Source of the DNA: Clarkia xantiana subsp. parviflora
Taxonomy: Eukaryota > Streptophyta > Magnoliopsida > Myrtales > Onagraceae
DNA length: 64,000 nucleotides
NCBI GenBank assembly: GCA_036873135.1
Contig: JAPTYO010000023.1
Span: 1,623,834 to 1,687,833 of the forward strand
Direction: 5' to 3'
Shown here: in pieces, positions 11,308 to 21,983 of the stretch
Layout of the letters: every line of letters begins with the position of its first letter
Numbering within the stretch: position 1 is the first letter of the stretch
Translations under genes and position numbers: made by a program
Notes under the pieces: model-generated
What the model saw: the letters and a program-made list of their open reading frames with translations, nothing else
The model's database searches: none
What the model was told of the DNA's origin: nothing

Positions 11308-11793
11308 GTTTGAACTAGAGGTGGCAACGAGTCACGGGTAATCCGTGATCTGCGGGGCTCCGCCCCGATTTTGACCCGTTGACCCACGATTCGTGGGGCG
11401 GGTATGGTTTTGGAGTCGCCCCACCACGTTGACCCGCCCCGCCCCGTATGTGGATAATTTATATATATATTACACGTTCTTATATAAAACTATATAGGTA
11501 ATATAATACATAGTTAAAATAATTAGGATTTGTGACTTGTATTTGGATTTGAGTTAAAATTTATTATTTGTGATTTAAATTTTAAATTGAATTTGTATAT
11601 AGTAAATATAGAATTTAGGGTTAAAATTGTTAATAATATATATTATGTACCACTAATAGGTGACCCGCGGGTCGACCCGCCCTGCCCCGCGAACTGTGTG
11701 GGGCCGGTACGGGTCGACCATCTCGACCCGCGGGGCGGGTACGGGGCAAGCGATACCCGCCCGACCCGCCCCGTTGACAACCCTAGTTTGAAC
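11308..11793. mobile_element. hAT-type MITE, 470 bp, with 8-bp target duplication GTTTGAAC
   Basis: The element occupies 11316-11785. Its ends are TAGAGGTGGCAACG and the reverse complement of TAGGGTTGTCAACG, a typical hAT terminus. Perfect 8-bp duplications GTTTGAAC lie at 11308-11315 and 11786-11793. The ends are strongly GC-rich (GACCCGCC-type repeats) around an AT-rich centre. No transposase is encoded. It split the cluster flank ccccgagtttgaaccgaaag, which is uninterrupted near 17455. Confidence 0.9.
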
Positions 11794-12050
11794 CGAAAGA
11801 ATTTCAGCAGACAATATCATCTGTCTATACACAAACTCTTTCTCGATTCCCCCCCTTATAATCGATACATTGTAAATAAGAATCAATAACTAAAATTACT
11901 CATCAAAACCAGATTCAATGTTTGTTTGCAGTAGTCTTCTTTATCTACTTGTTTTGTCTAAAACAAATAACACAAAGAAGCATAATAAAGACAGTAATGA
12001 TGATCAATGATAAAATAGACATTGCCTTTGTGATCTATTCCCTTTTGCAG
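11794..12050. repeat. Continuation of the shared cluster flank
   Basis: Continues the flank interrupted by the MITE and matches 17460-17650 up to about cttctttatctacttgtttt. No gene seen. Confidence 0.5.
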
Positions 12051-12119
12051 TGGATCAACTGATAAATGGAGCCATCAATGATTTTTTATGTTTTTCCTAA
12101 GTAATCCTTCACTACCAAT

Positions 12120-12950
12120 GCTAAGGAACCTTTTGAATTTCCACAATGAATCAACTCATCGAAGCCCTTGGCGAATCTATTCCGAACTCATCTGACCCGG
12201 ATAAAGTATTTACCTCAAACCCGAACCCCACCTTGAATATTGAGTCTAGAGTTGATTTCATCAACAAATCCTGCCAATTTATGTTGAATTTGGACCCTTT
12301 GATTTACTCATCACCCTTTTATCAACACCGAGTGCACTTCCCAATGAATCACTAATTGCTCGTCTAAGAATACTTTCACTGAGAACAACATTTCGGATTT
12401 GATCAAACTTCAGCTTCTCAAATCATATGAACTACTAATTGCGAAAAAAATAGTATTTCATGACTCATGCAGAGATGACAGCATAATCCGAGCTTTAACC
12501 TCATCTTCAAAGTTAATCTCAATAGAACTCAGTTGCGAAATAATCATATATTAAAGACATTTATGTGATCAGCAACAGAAACCATTTGTAAATTGAACAA
12601 TCTATGCATCAAGTATACCCTGTTCATCGTTGATGGTTTCTCGTACATGTTAGTCAACACCTTCAACACATCTATCGTTGATGTTTCTTTGACGATGTTG
12701 AATGCAACGTCCTTGGACAGACACAATTGGATCAACCCTAGGGCTTGTCGATAATTGAGCTTCCATTGCTGCTCTGTCATGGACTATGGCATCTCTCCAA
12801 ACAAGGGTTCATGCAGATCTTTTAGGTATAGACAATCTTCAATCTGCATCTTCCAGAATCCGAAATCGTTTCCATCAAACTTCTCGATTCCAGCCTTCGA
12901 CATCTCCATCTTTAGTGATCGTTTTGAATCTATTAAGCTATGATACCGGT
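12120..12950 (-). pseudogene. Copia retrotransposon gag remnant (minus strand)
   Basis: Read on the minus strand from about 12912 to 12320, this encodes a Copia-type gag. Recognisable pieces are KFDGNDFGFWKMQIEDCL, RQALGLIQLCLSKDV, VLTNMYEKPSTMNRVYLMHRL and, in another segment, EDEVKARIMLSSL. A stop interrupts it at 12786-12784 (GEMP-stop-SMTEQQW, same frame) and more follow beyond 12544. A tRNA-Met type primer site, degenerate as GGTATCATAGC, sits at about 12935-12947, next to the LTR at 12951. Protease and pol are absent, so this is a truncated 5' end. Confidence 0.7.
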
Positions 12951-13197
12951 TGTTAGGATCGATTCTCTCAACACTCACAAGCGATTAAGAAAGAAAGCAG
13001 TAAATAAGACACGATTTTACGTGGTTCGGTCAATTCGACCTACGTCCACAGGCAATGGCGGTTGGCGATTTTATTGATGCCTCTAGGTTACACTTCACAT
13101 AGAATACATCGATATATATAGATGCAGAGAATAAACTCATAAACCCTAATAATTCGGGTCGGCCCAAAGAATCGATAATCAGGATCCATAACGCAAC
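12951..13197 (-). repeat. Copia LTR (minus strand), about 247 bp
   Basis: Reads TGTTGCG...CCTAACA on the minus strand and adjoins the primer site and gag remnant to its left. It contains the widespread plant LTR phrase acgtggttcgg...cctacgtccac, and a TATA-like tatatata near 13110. The right border abuts PP2C exon-1 sequence (gacaccgcc at 13201), so the element inserted into exon 1 of pseudogene P3 and its remainder is truncated. No target duplication was found. Confidence 0.55.
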
Positions 13198-13200
13198 AAC

Positions 13201-13660
13201 AGACACCGCCTTCGTCGAAAAATGCACCAGTAACGCTCGAATGATCAAGTTCCAGAGAACCGGTGGATATGGGTAGGGGCCGGGGACGTCAACTCGGAGG
13301 CGGCGATGTACGGGAAAATTTCGGTGATGGGTAGTCATCGCTCGATGGAGGACACCTTCGACTTCCGCCCAGAATTATGTCGGTCGGATATCTCGCACAG
13401 GAAACCTATACAATTCTTCGGAGTGTTTGATGGTCACACCGACACTCATGTATAATTCTTGTTTAAAAAAGAAGAAAACTTTTTTCTTGTTTTTTTTTTT
13501 TTTAATTAGGGGTTTGGAAAAGGAAACGACTATTTGCATGTATAGATTGCGGCAGCATGTAGTCTGCAGATGCATGCGGTTTTTTAGAAAGGAGCTGATG
13601 CGTGTGGTGAACGCACCGGAGAGTGGGGAAGGGAAGAAGGAGCAGCGGAGAGCAGCTATG
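13201..13660 (+). pseudogene. PP2C pseudogene P3 (plus strand): exon 1 and half of exon 2
   Basis: Plus-strand exon 1 runs to 13449 ([12 protein letters not shown], then GTATAATTC as donor) and lacks its start, which the Copia LTR replaced. Exon 2 begins at 13546 after TATAG, hits a stop within 15 codons, and ends abruptly near 13660. There it is fused to the opposite strand of another exon 2 (P4). Confidence 0.8.
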
Positions 13661-14119
13661 GATCCGGCGTGGACCACCTCAATGTGCTGACAGCCGCTGT
13701 ACTCAGCGATCGCCTCTCGCAAATGCAAATCTCCATCGTCGCCTGGTCCATTCTCAAGAAAGCAGCCATCATCGCTGCTATCCACTGCTCCTTCTTCCTT
13801 TCCTCACTCTCTGACGCATTCACCACATGTATCAGCTCCTTTCTCACAAACTCATGCATCTGAAGACTGCACGTCGCTGCAAATCTCCGTTTCATTTTTC
13901 AAAACCCTTTTTTTAAAAAAAAATTAACAAAAAACCGTTTTCTTTATTAACGACAAACTATACATGAGCGCCGCCGTGGCGATCAAACGCCCTGAAGAAG
14001 TGGATAGGTAGGCCGTGCGATATCTCTACCCGGCAAAATTCTGACCGGACATCGACATTGCAGAACTTCGAAATTTCTTCATCATCTACCGTTTCTGCTC
14101 GGTCCGCTGTCATCGACAT
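13661..14119 (-). pseudogene. PP2C pseudogene P4 (minus strand): exon 1 and part of exon 2
   Basis: Minus-strand copy starting at the conserved ATGTCGATGACA (14119). Exon 1 carries a deletion around 14050-14090 and ends at 13964. Exon 2 (about 13883-13661) is cut at the inverted junction with P3. The loop motif reads FDRHGGAH instead of FDGHGGAH. Exons 3 and 4 are missing. Confidence 0.8.
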
Positions 14120-14506
14120 TGCAAAACTCCGGTGACATCCTCGATAGAGTGCAATTGTGGATAATTGGGTAGTGGCGGTTTGCTCATGCCAAATGACAAT
14201 TTATATATGAGAACAAAATGTAATAATGATATTATTTGACTAAAAAATATAAATTTATGCTGATAATGGAAAAATATTAATGCTTTACCTTCTATATGTT
14301 AATACTTTACCTTCTATATGTTAATACTTTAGAAATATATTAATACTTTACCTTCTATATGTTAATAAAATTATTTTAAATTCTTACCCATAGAAAAACT
14401 ATTAAAATATTTATAGATGAAAAATGTGAGTCAAACTTAAGGGGAAACACCATATTTTTCTATGACCAACCGTTTTGGTCTAGCCAATTTCTCACGGGGT
14501 GATATA
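14120..14506. repeat. 5' flank of P4
   Basis: Matches the promoter-side flanks of the other PP2C copies, including the TATA-like tttatatatgag near 14200. It carries a short local reiteration of tactttaccttctatatgttaa (14281-14365). No gene. Confidence 0.5.
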
Positions 14507-15599
14507 TGATAATATATAAATATATTAGCAATGTCGATTTTATTGAAATAAGAACAATTACAAACTACAAATTGGAAAATATCCGCTCTGGAGGAATTGG
14601 TTAGCATCCAAATCCCAAAAAGTTGAGCAAGTACTAACATAACAACGGAAGAAAAGATAACATAGCAAAAAACAGAATTACGACCGGTAGTAAATAAACT
14701 AGAACACCAGATCGACTTAACGGTAAAGATGACCCCAGGCAAAGGATAGCAGCTTGGTGGGGAGGAATCCAACTGATACAACAACGAGTCAGTCCTTCGG
14801 AGAGGAAAAGAACCTCCATCAAGGCCGACATAGCTAACAGAGGACCTACACAACAAGTGATACCAGACAGGACCCACAATAAATACGAAACACTAACAAA
14901 TTCATTCCCAAACAAAGATGACCGCATGACTGGTGTAGAGATTTCTAATTGGTAGGGGTTGGACGAAACCAGTCTACCTAAGCGCCCCTGTATGCGGAAC
15001 ATCCGCGAAGGACTAGCGCACGTCGGGGGTGTCAATGAAATACTCTGTTTCTCCGTTAGGAGACAGGTTTTATAATAGGATACGACTGCACTCGTACCGT
15101 GGGTACCCCGAAGGGTAAATATCATGCAGTGGTTTGTGTGATGAACGGAGCGTTGGTTCTGACGAACTATGGATTCAACTGGAAGTGGTAGGTGGGGGAG
15201 GTTAGTGGCCTGTACCGCCATAATATAGTCGAGTTTGAGCTTAAAGCGGTGGACAGCATCCACGATGACGCGTGGAGAAACGAGGACACGACCGGCGTTG
15301 GGAGAGGAGGTCGTCCAAGGTAATGCGTGGCGGCGCGTAGAGTGGATTGTGGGTGGCACGTGGCAGCGCGTCTTATTTTTTGAGGTGGTTGTTGTGGTAT
15401 TGGGCGATTTTGTGCGGGCTCGGGGGCGGTGGTGGTGATGAGGGCGGTGTGCGCGCTTCCGAGAGGTATCTCTCGACTCTCCGTCGTGGCTGAGGTTCTG
15501 GAGGGGTCGTGAGAGGGAAAAGGAAAGGCAGAGAGTGGGTTGAAGGTAAAGATGAACAAGGTCATCCAGCTTTGGCGTAGGCTGGAGAAGGAGGAGCTC
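14507..15599 (-). repeat. Unclassified dispersed repeat inserted in the cluster flank
   Basis: The cluster flank ggggtgata is interrupted near 14506 and resumes at about 16957 (gggtgata), an apparent short target duplication. The first 350 bp (attttattgaaataagaac to agaacaccagatcg) recur at 27011-27215 in intron 2 of PP2C copy C, so this is a repeat family. The minus-strand frames at 15359-14634 and 15565-15167 overlap each other, lack domains and look fortuitous. AATAAAA near the left end on the minus strand would suit the 3' end of a non-LTR retroelement, but this is unproven. Confidence 0.4.
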
Positions 15600-16907
15600 T
15601 GTTAGACCCCTGAAGATCTAACATATTAGGAAGCACTGATTTGGCTATGATAGACGGGCTTCCCAAGTCCAACAAGCTATTGGCGGACGAAAAGATGGAA
15701 TTGTAGCAACGTGCATGTGTTTTCGCGAAGGATTTGTGTTAACTTAGGGGTGAAGATAATGAATGGGATTTAATGTTTCAAGAATGGATTTCCCAATGAT
15801 GGAAGTGTGGTCTTGATGCCTTAGTCCGTGCTCAAACAAGTGCTGCTGTAAAGTGCCACAGAAAGTGCGTCTATAGTGAAGCAGCAGTGTCCCGCCAAGT
15901 GCCTTGTCTAGTGTGCATAGTCAAGGGAAGGAGGAATGATGCTGGCCCAAGAGTTTGGAGTTCGTGTTTCAGTGATCAAGAAGCAATCTTGGAGTGCAAG
16001 AAACGTTCTTGATGGCTGCCCCAAGGTATGCCATTGCCCTTATGCAAGCACAAGCTGCCCCAAGCCAAAAAAAGAGCCTAGTGACTAAGGGTATGTGCCA
16101 TTTGAGGTCCAATTGGAGGGAATTCGCCCCAAACCGACTTAGGAGCTTTCTTGGACGCCAAGTTACTCTCCTTAGCCATCCTAATCTGAATTCTTAGCCT
16201 TCAAGCAAGATCAAATCCGCCCAAGATAGCCCAAGATATGCAGATCAAGTCCTATGCTGAAAATATATCTTCAAGAGGTATATATTGTGATATAGATATA
16301 TATGTTTGGTTAAATTGTATGCTAAGGATATATATATATTATAAATATATATCCTAAGCTAAATATAGCTATATTTATGGGAGAATAGATATAGGCAAAG
16401 AGATGGCTGAATATATATATTTACTTGATAGGATTTGGGTCTAGATCATCTAAGAGGGATTTGTGGCAGCCCTTAGGCTATAAAAGGAGCTGCTCCCCCT
16501 GCATTTTAGAGAGTGTTAGGAGACCCTATACTGAGTGATAAATTCGTGAGAATTGGGTGAGTAACTTGGGAGTGCAAATCTGTGAGTGATTGTGATATCG
16601 CAAAGCTGCGAGAGTGATTGTGAGAGTCGTCTTTGTAAACCGGGCGTCTCAGCCTTTATCTATCAATAAAGGCAAGTGTTTCTAAGAGTTCTATTGTGTT
16701 TTCTGGTTCTTCTCCTTTGTCCCTTCGATATTATTGTGTTCGCTGCAATTTTTGTGGAGTTGTTGTTCGTGATTAGCCGTTGGAAGTGTTACTAGTCGCG
16801 TTCGTGTTCTGTTTGGGCTGGTGGTTGGAGGGGCAATCTAGGTGTATTTTGATCCCTGTGAGCTATACTTAGACGAAAAATCTAGGTGTATTTTGACCCC
16901 TGTGACA
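15600..16907 (+). mobile_element. Probable solo LTR, 1308 bp
   Basis: Starts TGTTAGACC and ends CTGTGACA. It is flanked by agctc (15595-15599) and agttc (16908-16912), which match at four of five positions. Internally there is a TATA box (ggctataaaagg, near 16479) followed about 180 bp later by a poly(A)-type signal (caataaagg, near 16662), as in an LTR with U3-R-U5. A 40-bp phrase near the end is repeated (atctaggtgtattttga at about 16838 and 16880). No coding region is attached. Superfamily not determined. Confidence 0.45.
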
Positions 16908-17000
16908 AGTTCCACACTCATGGCCTTATAGAGAGTTTGCATAGAGCAAACTCCCATGGGTGATAAGTGTGAGCCTTTTTTCATTTCCCAATAAAAGTTA

Positions 17001-17074
17001 TGACTTCTTCTGGGTTTGAACCGGAAACCTTCAGTGTGTTAGACTAACGTGATAACCAACTACACCACGAAACT
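17001..17074 (-). tRNA. tRNA-Val(AAC)-like gene or pseudogene, copy 3
   Basis: Best-preserved copy in D arm (TGGTGTAGTTGGTTATCACG), anticodon stem-loop (anticodon AAC) and T arm (CCGGTTCAAACCC). The acceptor is weakened (AGTTTCG against AGAAGTC) and the T loop has TTCAAAC instead of TTCGAAC. TTTT follows 6 nt after the 3' end. Probably not functional, but the closest to a real tRNA-Val in the window. Confidence 0.5.
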
Positions 17075-17650
17075 GTGTGAAAAGTATGGTATAAAAAGAA
17101 ACTAAACTCTATTAAGTAGTTCATTCAGTTATATGTGCATCTATACATGTATTAGTAGTATATATCGTACGCTTCTGAATTAATACGTGTTTTGGCGAAT
17201 TTTCGGGACAAACATCCCAAAAAATGCTTAAACTATGATGTTGTTACACCTTGGCACATCTTTCTCATTCTAGCTACTTGGAGTGTAGCCATTACAACCA
17301 TCATTGTCAGGATTACTAACAAGAAAAGTCCCTTTGTGAGATTATTGTATACATTTGATGAACTCATATTGCATAAGAAGTGCATATACATGAAGTTCGT
17401 GATCAATATGAAGGGTGAACATAGTTCTATAAGTAGCTTCCTCGTTTTCATCCCCGAGTTTGAACCGAAAGAATTTCAGCAAAATAACAGCCAATATCTT
17501 CATCTGTCTATACACAAACTCTTTCTCGAGACAATTTCGATGCCCTACCTGATAATCAAAACATCATAAAAAACATCAATAACTAAAATTACTCATCAAA
17601 ACCTGAATCCAATGCTTGTTTGCAGTAGTCTTCTTTATCTAATTGTTTTA
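17075..17650. repeat. Shared cluster flank
   Basis: Same block as 6020-6500 and 11000-12000. A minus-strand 72-codon frame (17451-17233, containing LLIELCSPF and MYMHFL) is open here but interrupted in the other copies, and I do not recognise it. Confidence 0.5.
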
Positions 17651-18120
17651 AATGGTCCATCTTCAAGAAAGTAGCCCTTGTCGCTGCTCTCTACTGCTCC
17701 TTCTTCGCTTCCCCACTCTCCGACGTGTTCACCACACACATCAGCTCCTTTATTAGTAAATCATGCATCTCCAGACTACATGCCGCCGCAATCTACACAT
17801 GAAAACTGCCGTTTAATTTTCCAAAACCCAATTTTTTTAATAAAAAAAACTAAAAACAAAAAGTTTATTCTTTTATAACTGCGGACTATACATGAGCGTC
17901 GTCGTAGCCATCAAGCTCTCCGAAGAAGTGGATAGGTTGGTCGTGCAAAATCTCCGGCCGGCAAAATTTCGACCAGACATCGACGATGTCCTCCATCGAG
18001 CGTTGCCTACCCATAATCGACATTTTCTCGTACTACGCCGTCTCCGTGTTGACGTCCCCTTCCTACGTCCACCGATTCTTGGCACCTGTTCAGCCGCGTC
18101 TCATGAATCTCTTCCATGGC
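17651..18120 (-). pseudogene. PP2C pseudogene P5: exon 1 fragment and 5' part of exon 2
   Basis: Exon 1 (right edge about 18120, lacking the normal start, to 17892) and the first 140 bp of exon 2 (17792-17652) remain. The rest of exon 2, introns 2 and 3, and exons 3 and 4 are missing; exon 2 is joined directly to cluster flank at 17650. The loop motif is ruined (FGELDGYDDAH). Confidence 0.75.
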
Positions 18121-18690
18121 CGATGATCGAAGGCGCGACACCACTAGTGCACATATTATATCCGTACCAGAACTCGTAAGGAATAAGAGTGTTGTAGTAG
18201 AATGTCACTGATCGCCAAAAGAAACTATAGACTTGCACACTTTCAGGAACCCAATCGTCAGGTACACTGAGAACGCATCGTTGATTTTCGAACCAATTAC
18301 CTGTCCATTTTAGGGTTTAGTAGAGAAATATTGCATATCAAGGAACTATGCTTGAGGACCAAGTTATCTTTTCATCCATATATGACATCTCGTAACATTA
18401 GGGAATGAGAGATTGGTCTTACTAGCCCAAACCATACCCTACTCAGGCTTAAATTATATAAATTTATGTTGAACTTGAGTAGTACAACTGTCAACATAAT
18501 AAATACTACCGGAATAGAAGTACAGATGACGATTTTTTTGTTCAAAATGTGGTGACCCTTTGTCCAATAGAGTGGTGACATGTGGTAGAAAGAGGGTAAC
18601 ACTTTGACACATGTCACCACTCTATTGGACAAAGGGTCACCACATATTAGACACTTGTTGGAACAGAGATATCGAAGAATTTCTCCATAA
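18121..18690. other. Unassigned stretch containing a perfect hairpin
   Basis: No PP2C exon or known element is recognised here. The notable content is the hairpin at 18547-18645. Confidence 0.4.
18547..18645. repeat. Perfect 38-bp inverted repeat with 23-nt loop
   Basis: 18547-18584 (starts ATGTGGTGACCC) is exactly the reverse complement of 18608-18645 (ends GGGTCACCACAT), with a 23-nt spacer. No mismatch is visible. It could be a fold-back element remnant, a young miRNA-like hairpin or a recombination product. No target duplication is evident. Confidence 0.9.
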
Positions 18691-19803
18691 ATGAAATACT
18701 AGCCAATTAAATAAATTGTATTACTCAATCAATGAGTTTAGAGAGAAACAATTTTAGTTGTATAAAAGAGATTAAAAAGAAATTGGCCTAAGTCTAAACA
18801 TATATCGATTATCTAATATAAGTAAGATTTATTTGATTGCTAGAATATATATGTGTGTACTTTATAATATGATATGATATCAATCATTTATACAATATCA
18901 ATATGATATCAAATTTTGCACCAAAATAAGCTAACCAAAAGATAATAAAACTATTGTATGAGCATTTATCGGTTATCTTTAAGGTTTTAGCGTACAAATA
19001 ATTTCTATAGTAACAACCAACAACCCCATATTTTTATCCAGTTTTACAACTATCTATTTTCCAATTTCACACATTTAGTTCACATAAACGGAATTAAATT
19101 ATTCACCTTACCATTCAGCATGGTGTTGGAAATGCTTTTAATAAGTTATATATCATATTTGTAATTCCTATAAATCTATAATAAATCTTTGTGAACCATC
19201 ATAAGATGGCCTAACAATACATGTGTTTCACACCCTTAACCAGATCAATGATCTTGATAGCATGCATGGCGATACACCCCGAAGAATTGGATAGGTTGGC
19301 CGTTCGAAATCTCCGGCAGACAAAATTCTAATCGGACGTCGACGGCGTCCAGGGCCGGCCCGAGGGTAAGGCCACTAAGGCTAGGGCTTTAGCCCCCCAA
19401 ATAAGTAAGACCTCATATATATTATTATATAGCTAATTCTACTTAAGCATGTGTCAAAAAATGTTCAGTTCATAAAAAAAAAACGACTTTCCATTATTAT
19501 TTATGCTTGATCAAGTTCTCTCTTTTCGAATTTTAATCGATAGGCTCTTTTAAAAAATATGTCTACTAGAAAAAAGAGGTGAAGGCCCCGAATTTTATTT
19601 TAGCTCCGGTCTCTCTTGGGCCGGCCCTGACGGCGTCCTCCATCGAGCGCTAGCGACCCATCACCGACATTTTCCCATACATTGTCGGCTCTGAGTGCAT
19701 TTACAGCGAAGGTGGCGTCTGCTGCTCTCTCAAGAATTTCTTCATCATCTACTGCTGATGCTCGGTTGATGATTTTGTAGTATATATGTGTTGTCATCGA
19801 CAT
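18690..19803 (-). pseudogene. PP2C pseudogene P6: exon 1 fused to intron 2, split by a hAT MITE
   Basis: Starts at the conserved ATGTCGATGACA (19803); exon 1 has frameshifts and is interrupted by the MITE at 19350-19629. It then runs straight from exon 1 (about 19275) into intron-2 sequence (19270-18690, matching copy C at 26822-27700), so intron 1 and exon 2 were deleted. Exons 3 and 4 are absent. Confidence 0.75.
19342..19637. mobile_element. hAT-type MITE, 280 bp, with 8-bp target duplication ACGGCGTC
   Basis: The element is 19350-19629, with 12-bp perfect inverted termini CAGGGCCGGCCC. Target duplications ACGGCGTC lie at 19342-19349 and 19630-19637. The end sequence and 8-bp duplication are diagnostic of non-autonomous hAT elements. 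It inserted into exon 1 of pseudogene P6. Confidence 0.93.
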
Positions 19804-20783
19804 TGCAAAACTCCGGTGACGTCTACAGTAGAGTGCAATTATTGATAGAAGGGTGGTGGCGGTTTGCTCATGGCAAATTACAATATGTATATGACAACAA
19901 AATGTAATAATGATATTACTATTTGACTAAAAAAATAATTTTTGGCTGATAATAGAAAAATATTAATGACACTTACAAATATATTAATAGTTTACCTTTT
20001 ATAAGTTAATGAGATTACTTTAAATTATTACCCATGGAAAATCTATTAACACTTTACCTTTTATAATTTAATACTTTACTAATCTACTAAAACCTCACCT
20101 TCACAAACAATGGCCTTTTGTATGTCTCAGACCACCTTTTCCTTAATCAATGGATATTTACAGAGCATATAGAAGAAGCAAGTAAGAGTATTGGATGATA
20201 TGTCCCGACCCGCAATCAAAACATTGAGAGTTATGTCTTTGAGGTACTTATCAGTCATTTTCTCTGGACTGTTCAACTACAACAAACATGCATTGAAATC
20301 TGATTTTGATGAGTAATTTTAGCTAATAATGCTTATTCACGTGTATTAATTATCATGCAGGGCCTCGAATTTGCCTCGGGAAAGAGTTTGCGTATATACA
20401 GATGAATACATTGGTTGTTGTTTTGCTGATATTATTTCGGTTCAAACTCGGGGATGGAAAGAAGTAAGCTACTGATAGAACTATGTTCACCCTTCAAATG
20501 GATCAAGGACTTCATGTATATGCACTTCCTAGGTAATACATCAAATTTACACAACAATCTCCCAAATGACTTTTCTTGTTAATAATCATGACAATTAAGT
20601 TTGTAATGGTTGTTCTCCAAGTAGCAAGAATGGGAAAAAGTTTGTCAAGGTGGTTATTTTATCATAGTTTAAGCATTTTTAGGGGTGTCTGTCCTGATAA
20701 TTCGCTAAAACACGTATTATTTCAAAATCGTACTATATATACTAATAATACGTATTTATTTTTGCACCATACTTCATATGCAA
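19804..20783. repeat. P6 5' flank, then inverted copy of the shared cluster flank
   Basis: 19804-20100 is the usual PP2C 5' flank. About 20100-20270 I do not recognise. 20270-20780 is the reverse complement of the flank seen near 6020-6480 and 17080-17640. The orientation switch marks the start of the inverted unit carrying P7. Confidence 0.5.
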
Positions 20784-20856
20784 GGTTTCGTGGTATAGTT
20801 AGTTATCATGTCAGTATAATACACTGAAAAACTGTGGTTCGAACTCGGGCGAACCA
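20784..20856 (+). tRNA. tRNA-Val-like pseudogene, copy 4 (plus strand)
   Basis: 73-nt plus-strand copy: GGTTTCG acceptor start, D arm TGGTATAGTTAGTTATCA, T arm GGTTCGAACTC. The anticodon is changed to AAT, and one base is missing from the 3' acceptor strand (CGAACC instead of CGAAGCC). It is inverted like its neighbouring P7. Confidence 0.45.
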
Positions 20857-21344
20857 TTTGTTTGTTGCGAAATGAAAAAAGCCTCACACACTAATGAAAA
20901 AAAGGGAGAGGTTGCAGAAAACTATATATGTCTATCCCGCATTACCTTATTTTACTCGGCCACGCGCACGTGTATAAAACAGTTGCTTTTTTATCTTTCT
21001 TCTATACGCGCTCATCACGTTGTGTATGCACATTTATCTTTTATTACAAAAAAAATGGTGTTTCCCCTTATGTTTGGCTCACATTTTCTCCTCTGAACCT
21101 TTTAGATAGTTTTTCTATGGGTATGAATTTAAAATAATCTCATTAACTTATAAAAGGTAAGTATTAATATATTTCTAAGTGCCATTAATTTTTTTTCCTT
21201 ATTAGCATAAATTTTCATTTTTTAGTCAAATAATATCATCGTTACATTTTATTCTCATATATAAATTTCCATTTGGCATGAGAAACCGTCACTACCCTTC
21301 TATCAATAATTTCACTCTACCGAAGACGTCACTGGAGTTTTGAA
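20857..21344 (+). repeat. 5' flank of pseudogene P7
   Basis: Reverse-oriented version of the usual PP2C 5' flank, with the TATA-like atataaat near 21260. Duplicated at 61014-61476 before P12. No gene. Confidence 0.5.
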
Positions 21345-21983
21345 ATGTCGATGAAAACAAATATATACTACAAAATCATCACCCTAGTAGCAGCAGAGGA
21401 TGAAAAATTCTTGAGAACTGCAGACACCACCTTCGCCAGAAAATGCACTCGCAACGCGCGGCTGATCAGGTGCCAGACAATCAATGTACGTGGGACGGGG
21501 ACGTCAACTCAGAGGAGGCGCTATATGGGAAAATGTCAGTGATGGGTACGCATCGCTTGATGGAGGAAACCTTCGACGTCCATCTAGAATTTTGATGGCT
21601 GGAGATTTCGCAAACCTATACACCTCTTCAGACTGTTTTATGGCCACAGCGACGCTCATGTATAGTCCACCATTAAAAAAGACGACGTGTTGCATGTGTA
21701 GATTGTGGCGACGTGTTGTTTGCATGTGCATGAGTTTTTGAAAAAGGAGCTGATGTGTGTGGTGAACACGTCGGAGAGTGGGGAAGGGAAGAAGGAGCAG
21801 TAGAGAGCAGCCAGGAGGGATACTTTCTTGAAGACGGACCGGATGGCGATGGAGATCTGCACTTATGGGAGGGCGATCGCTGAGTGCGGAAGCTGCCGGC
21901 ACATCGTGATTTTCAAATGCGGGAACTCACGCGTGTAGTCCTGTGTAGAGGTGGGAGAGCAATTTATTTGTCCCACAATCACC
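21345..21983 (+). pseudogene. PP2C pseudogene P7 (plus strand): exons 1 and 2
   Basis: Exon 1 21345-21659 begins with the family ATG (MSMKTNIYYK) but is frameshifted, and the loop motif is FYGHSDAH. Exon 2 starts at 21702 with frame breaks and a stop near 21802. It ends at 21983, where opposite-strand intron-2 sequence begins. Exons 3 and 4 are missing. Confidence 0.8.

Noticed and set aside
14634..15359. 241-aa minus-strand ORF
   Set aside because: No domain, overlaps another long frame (15167-15565), low-complexity composition, and lies in a dispersed repeat.
16908..16956. Helitron 3' end, because of a small hairpin gagtttgc-ataga-gcaaactc
   Set aside because: No CTRR terminus follows the hairpin and no TC 5' end was found.
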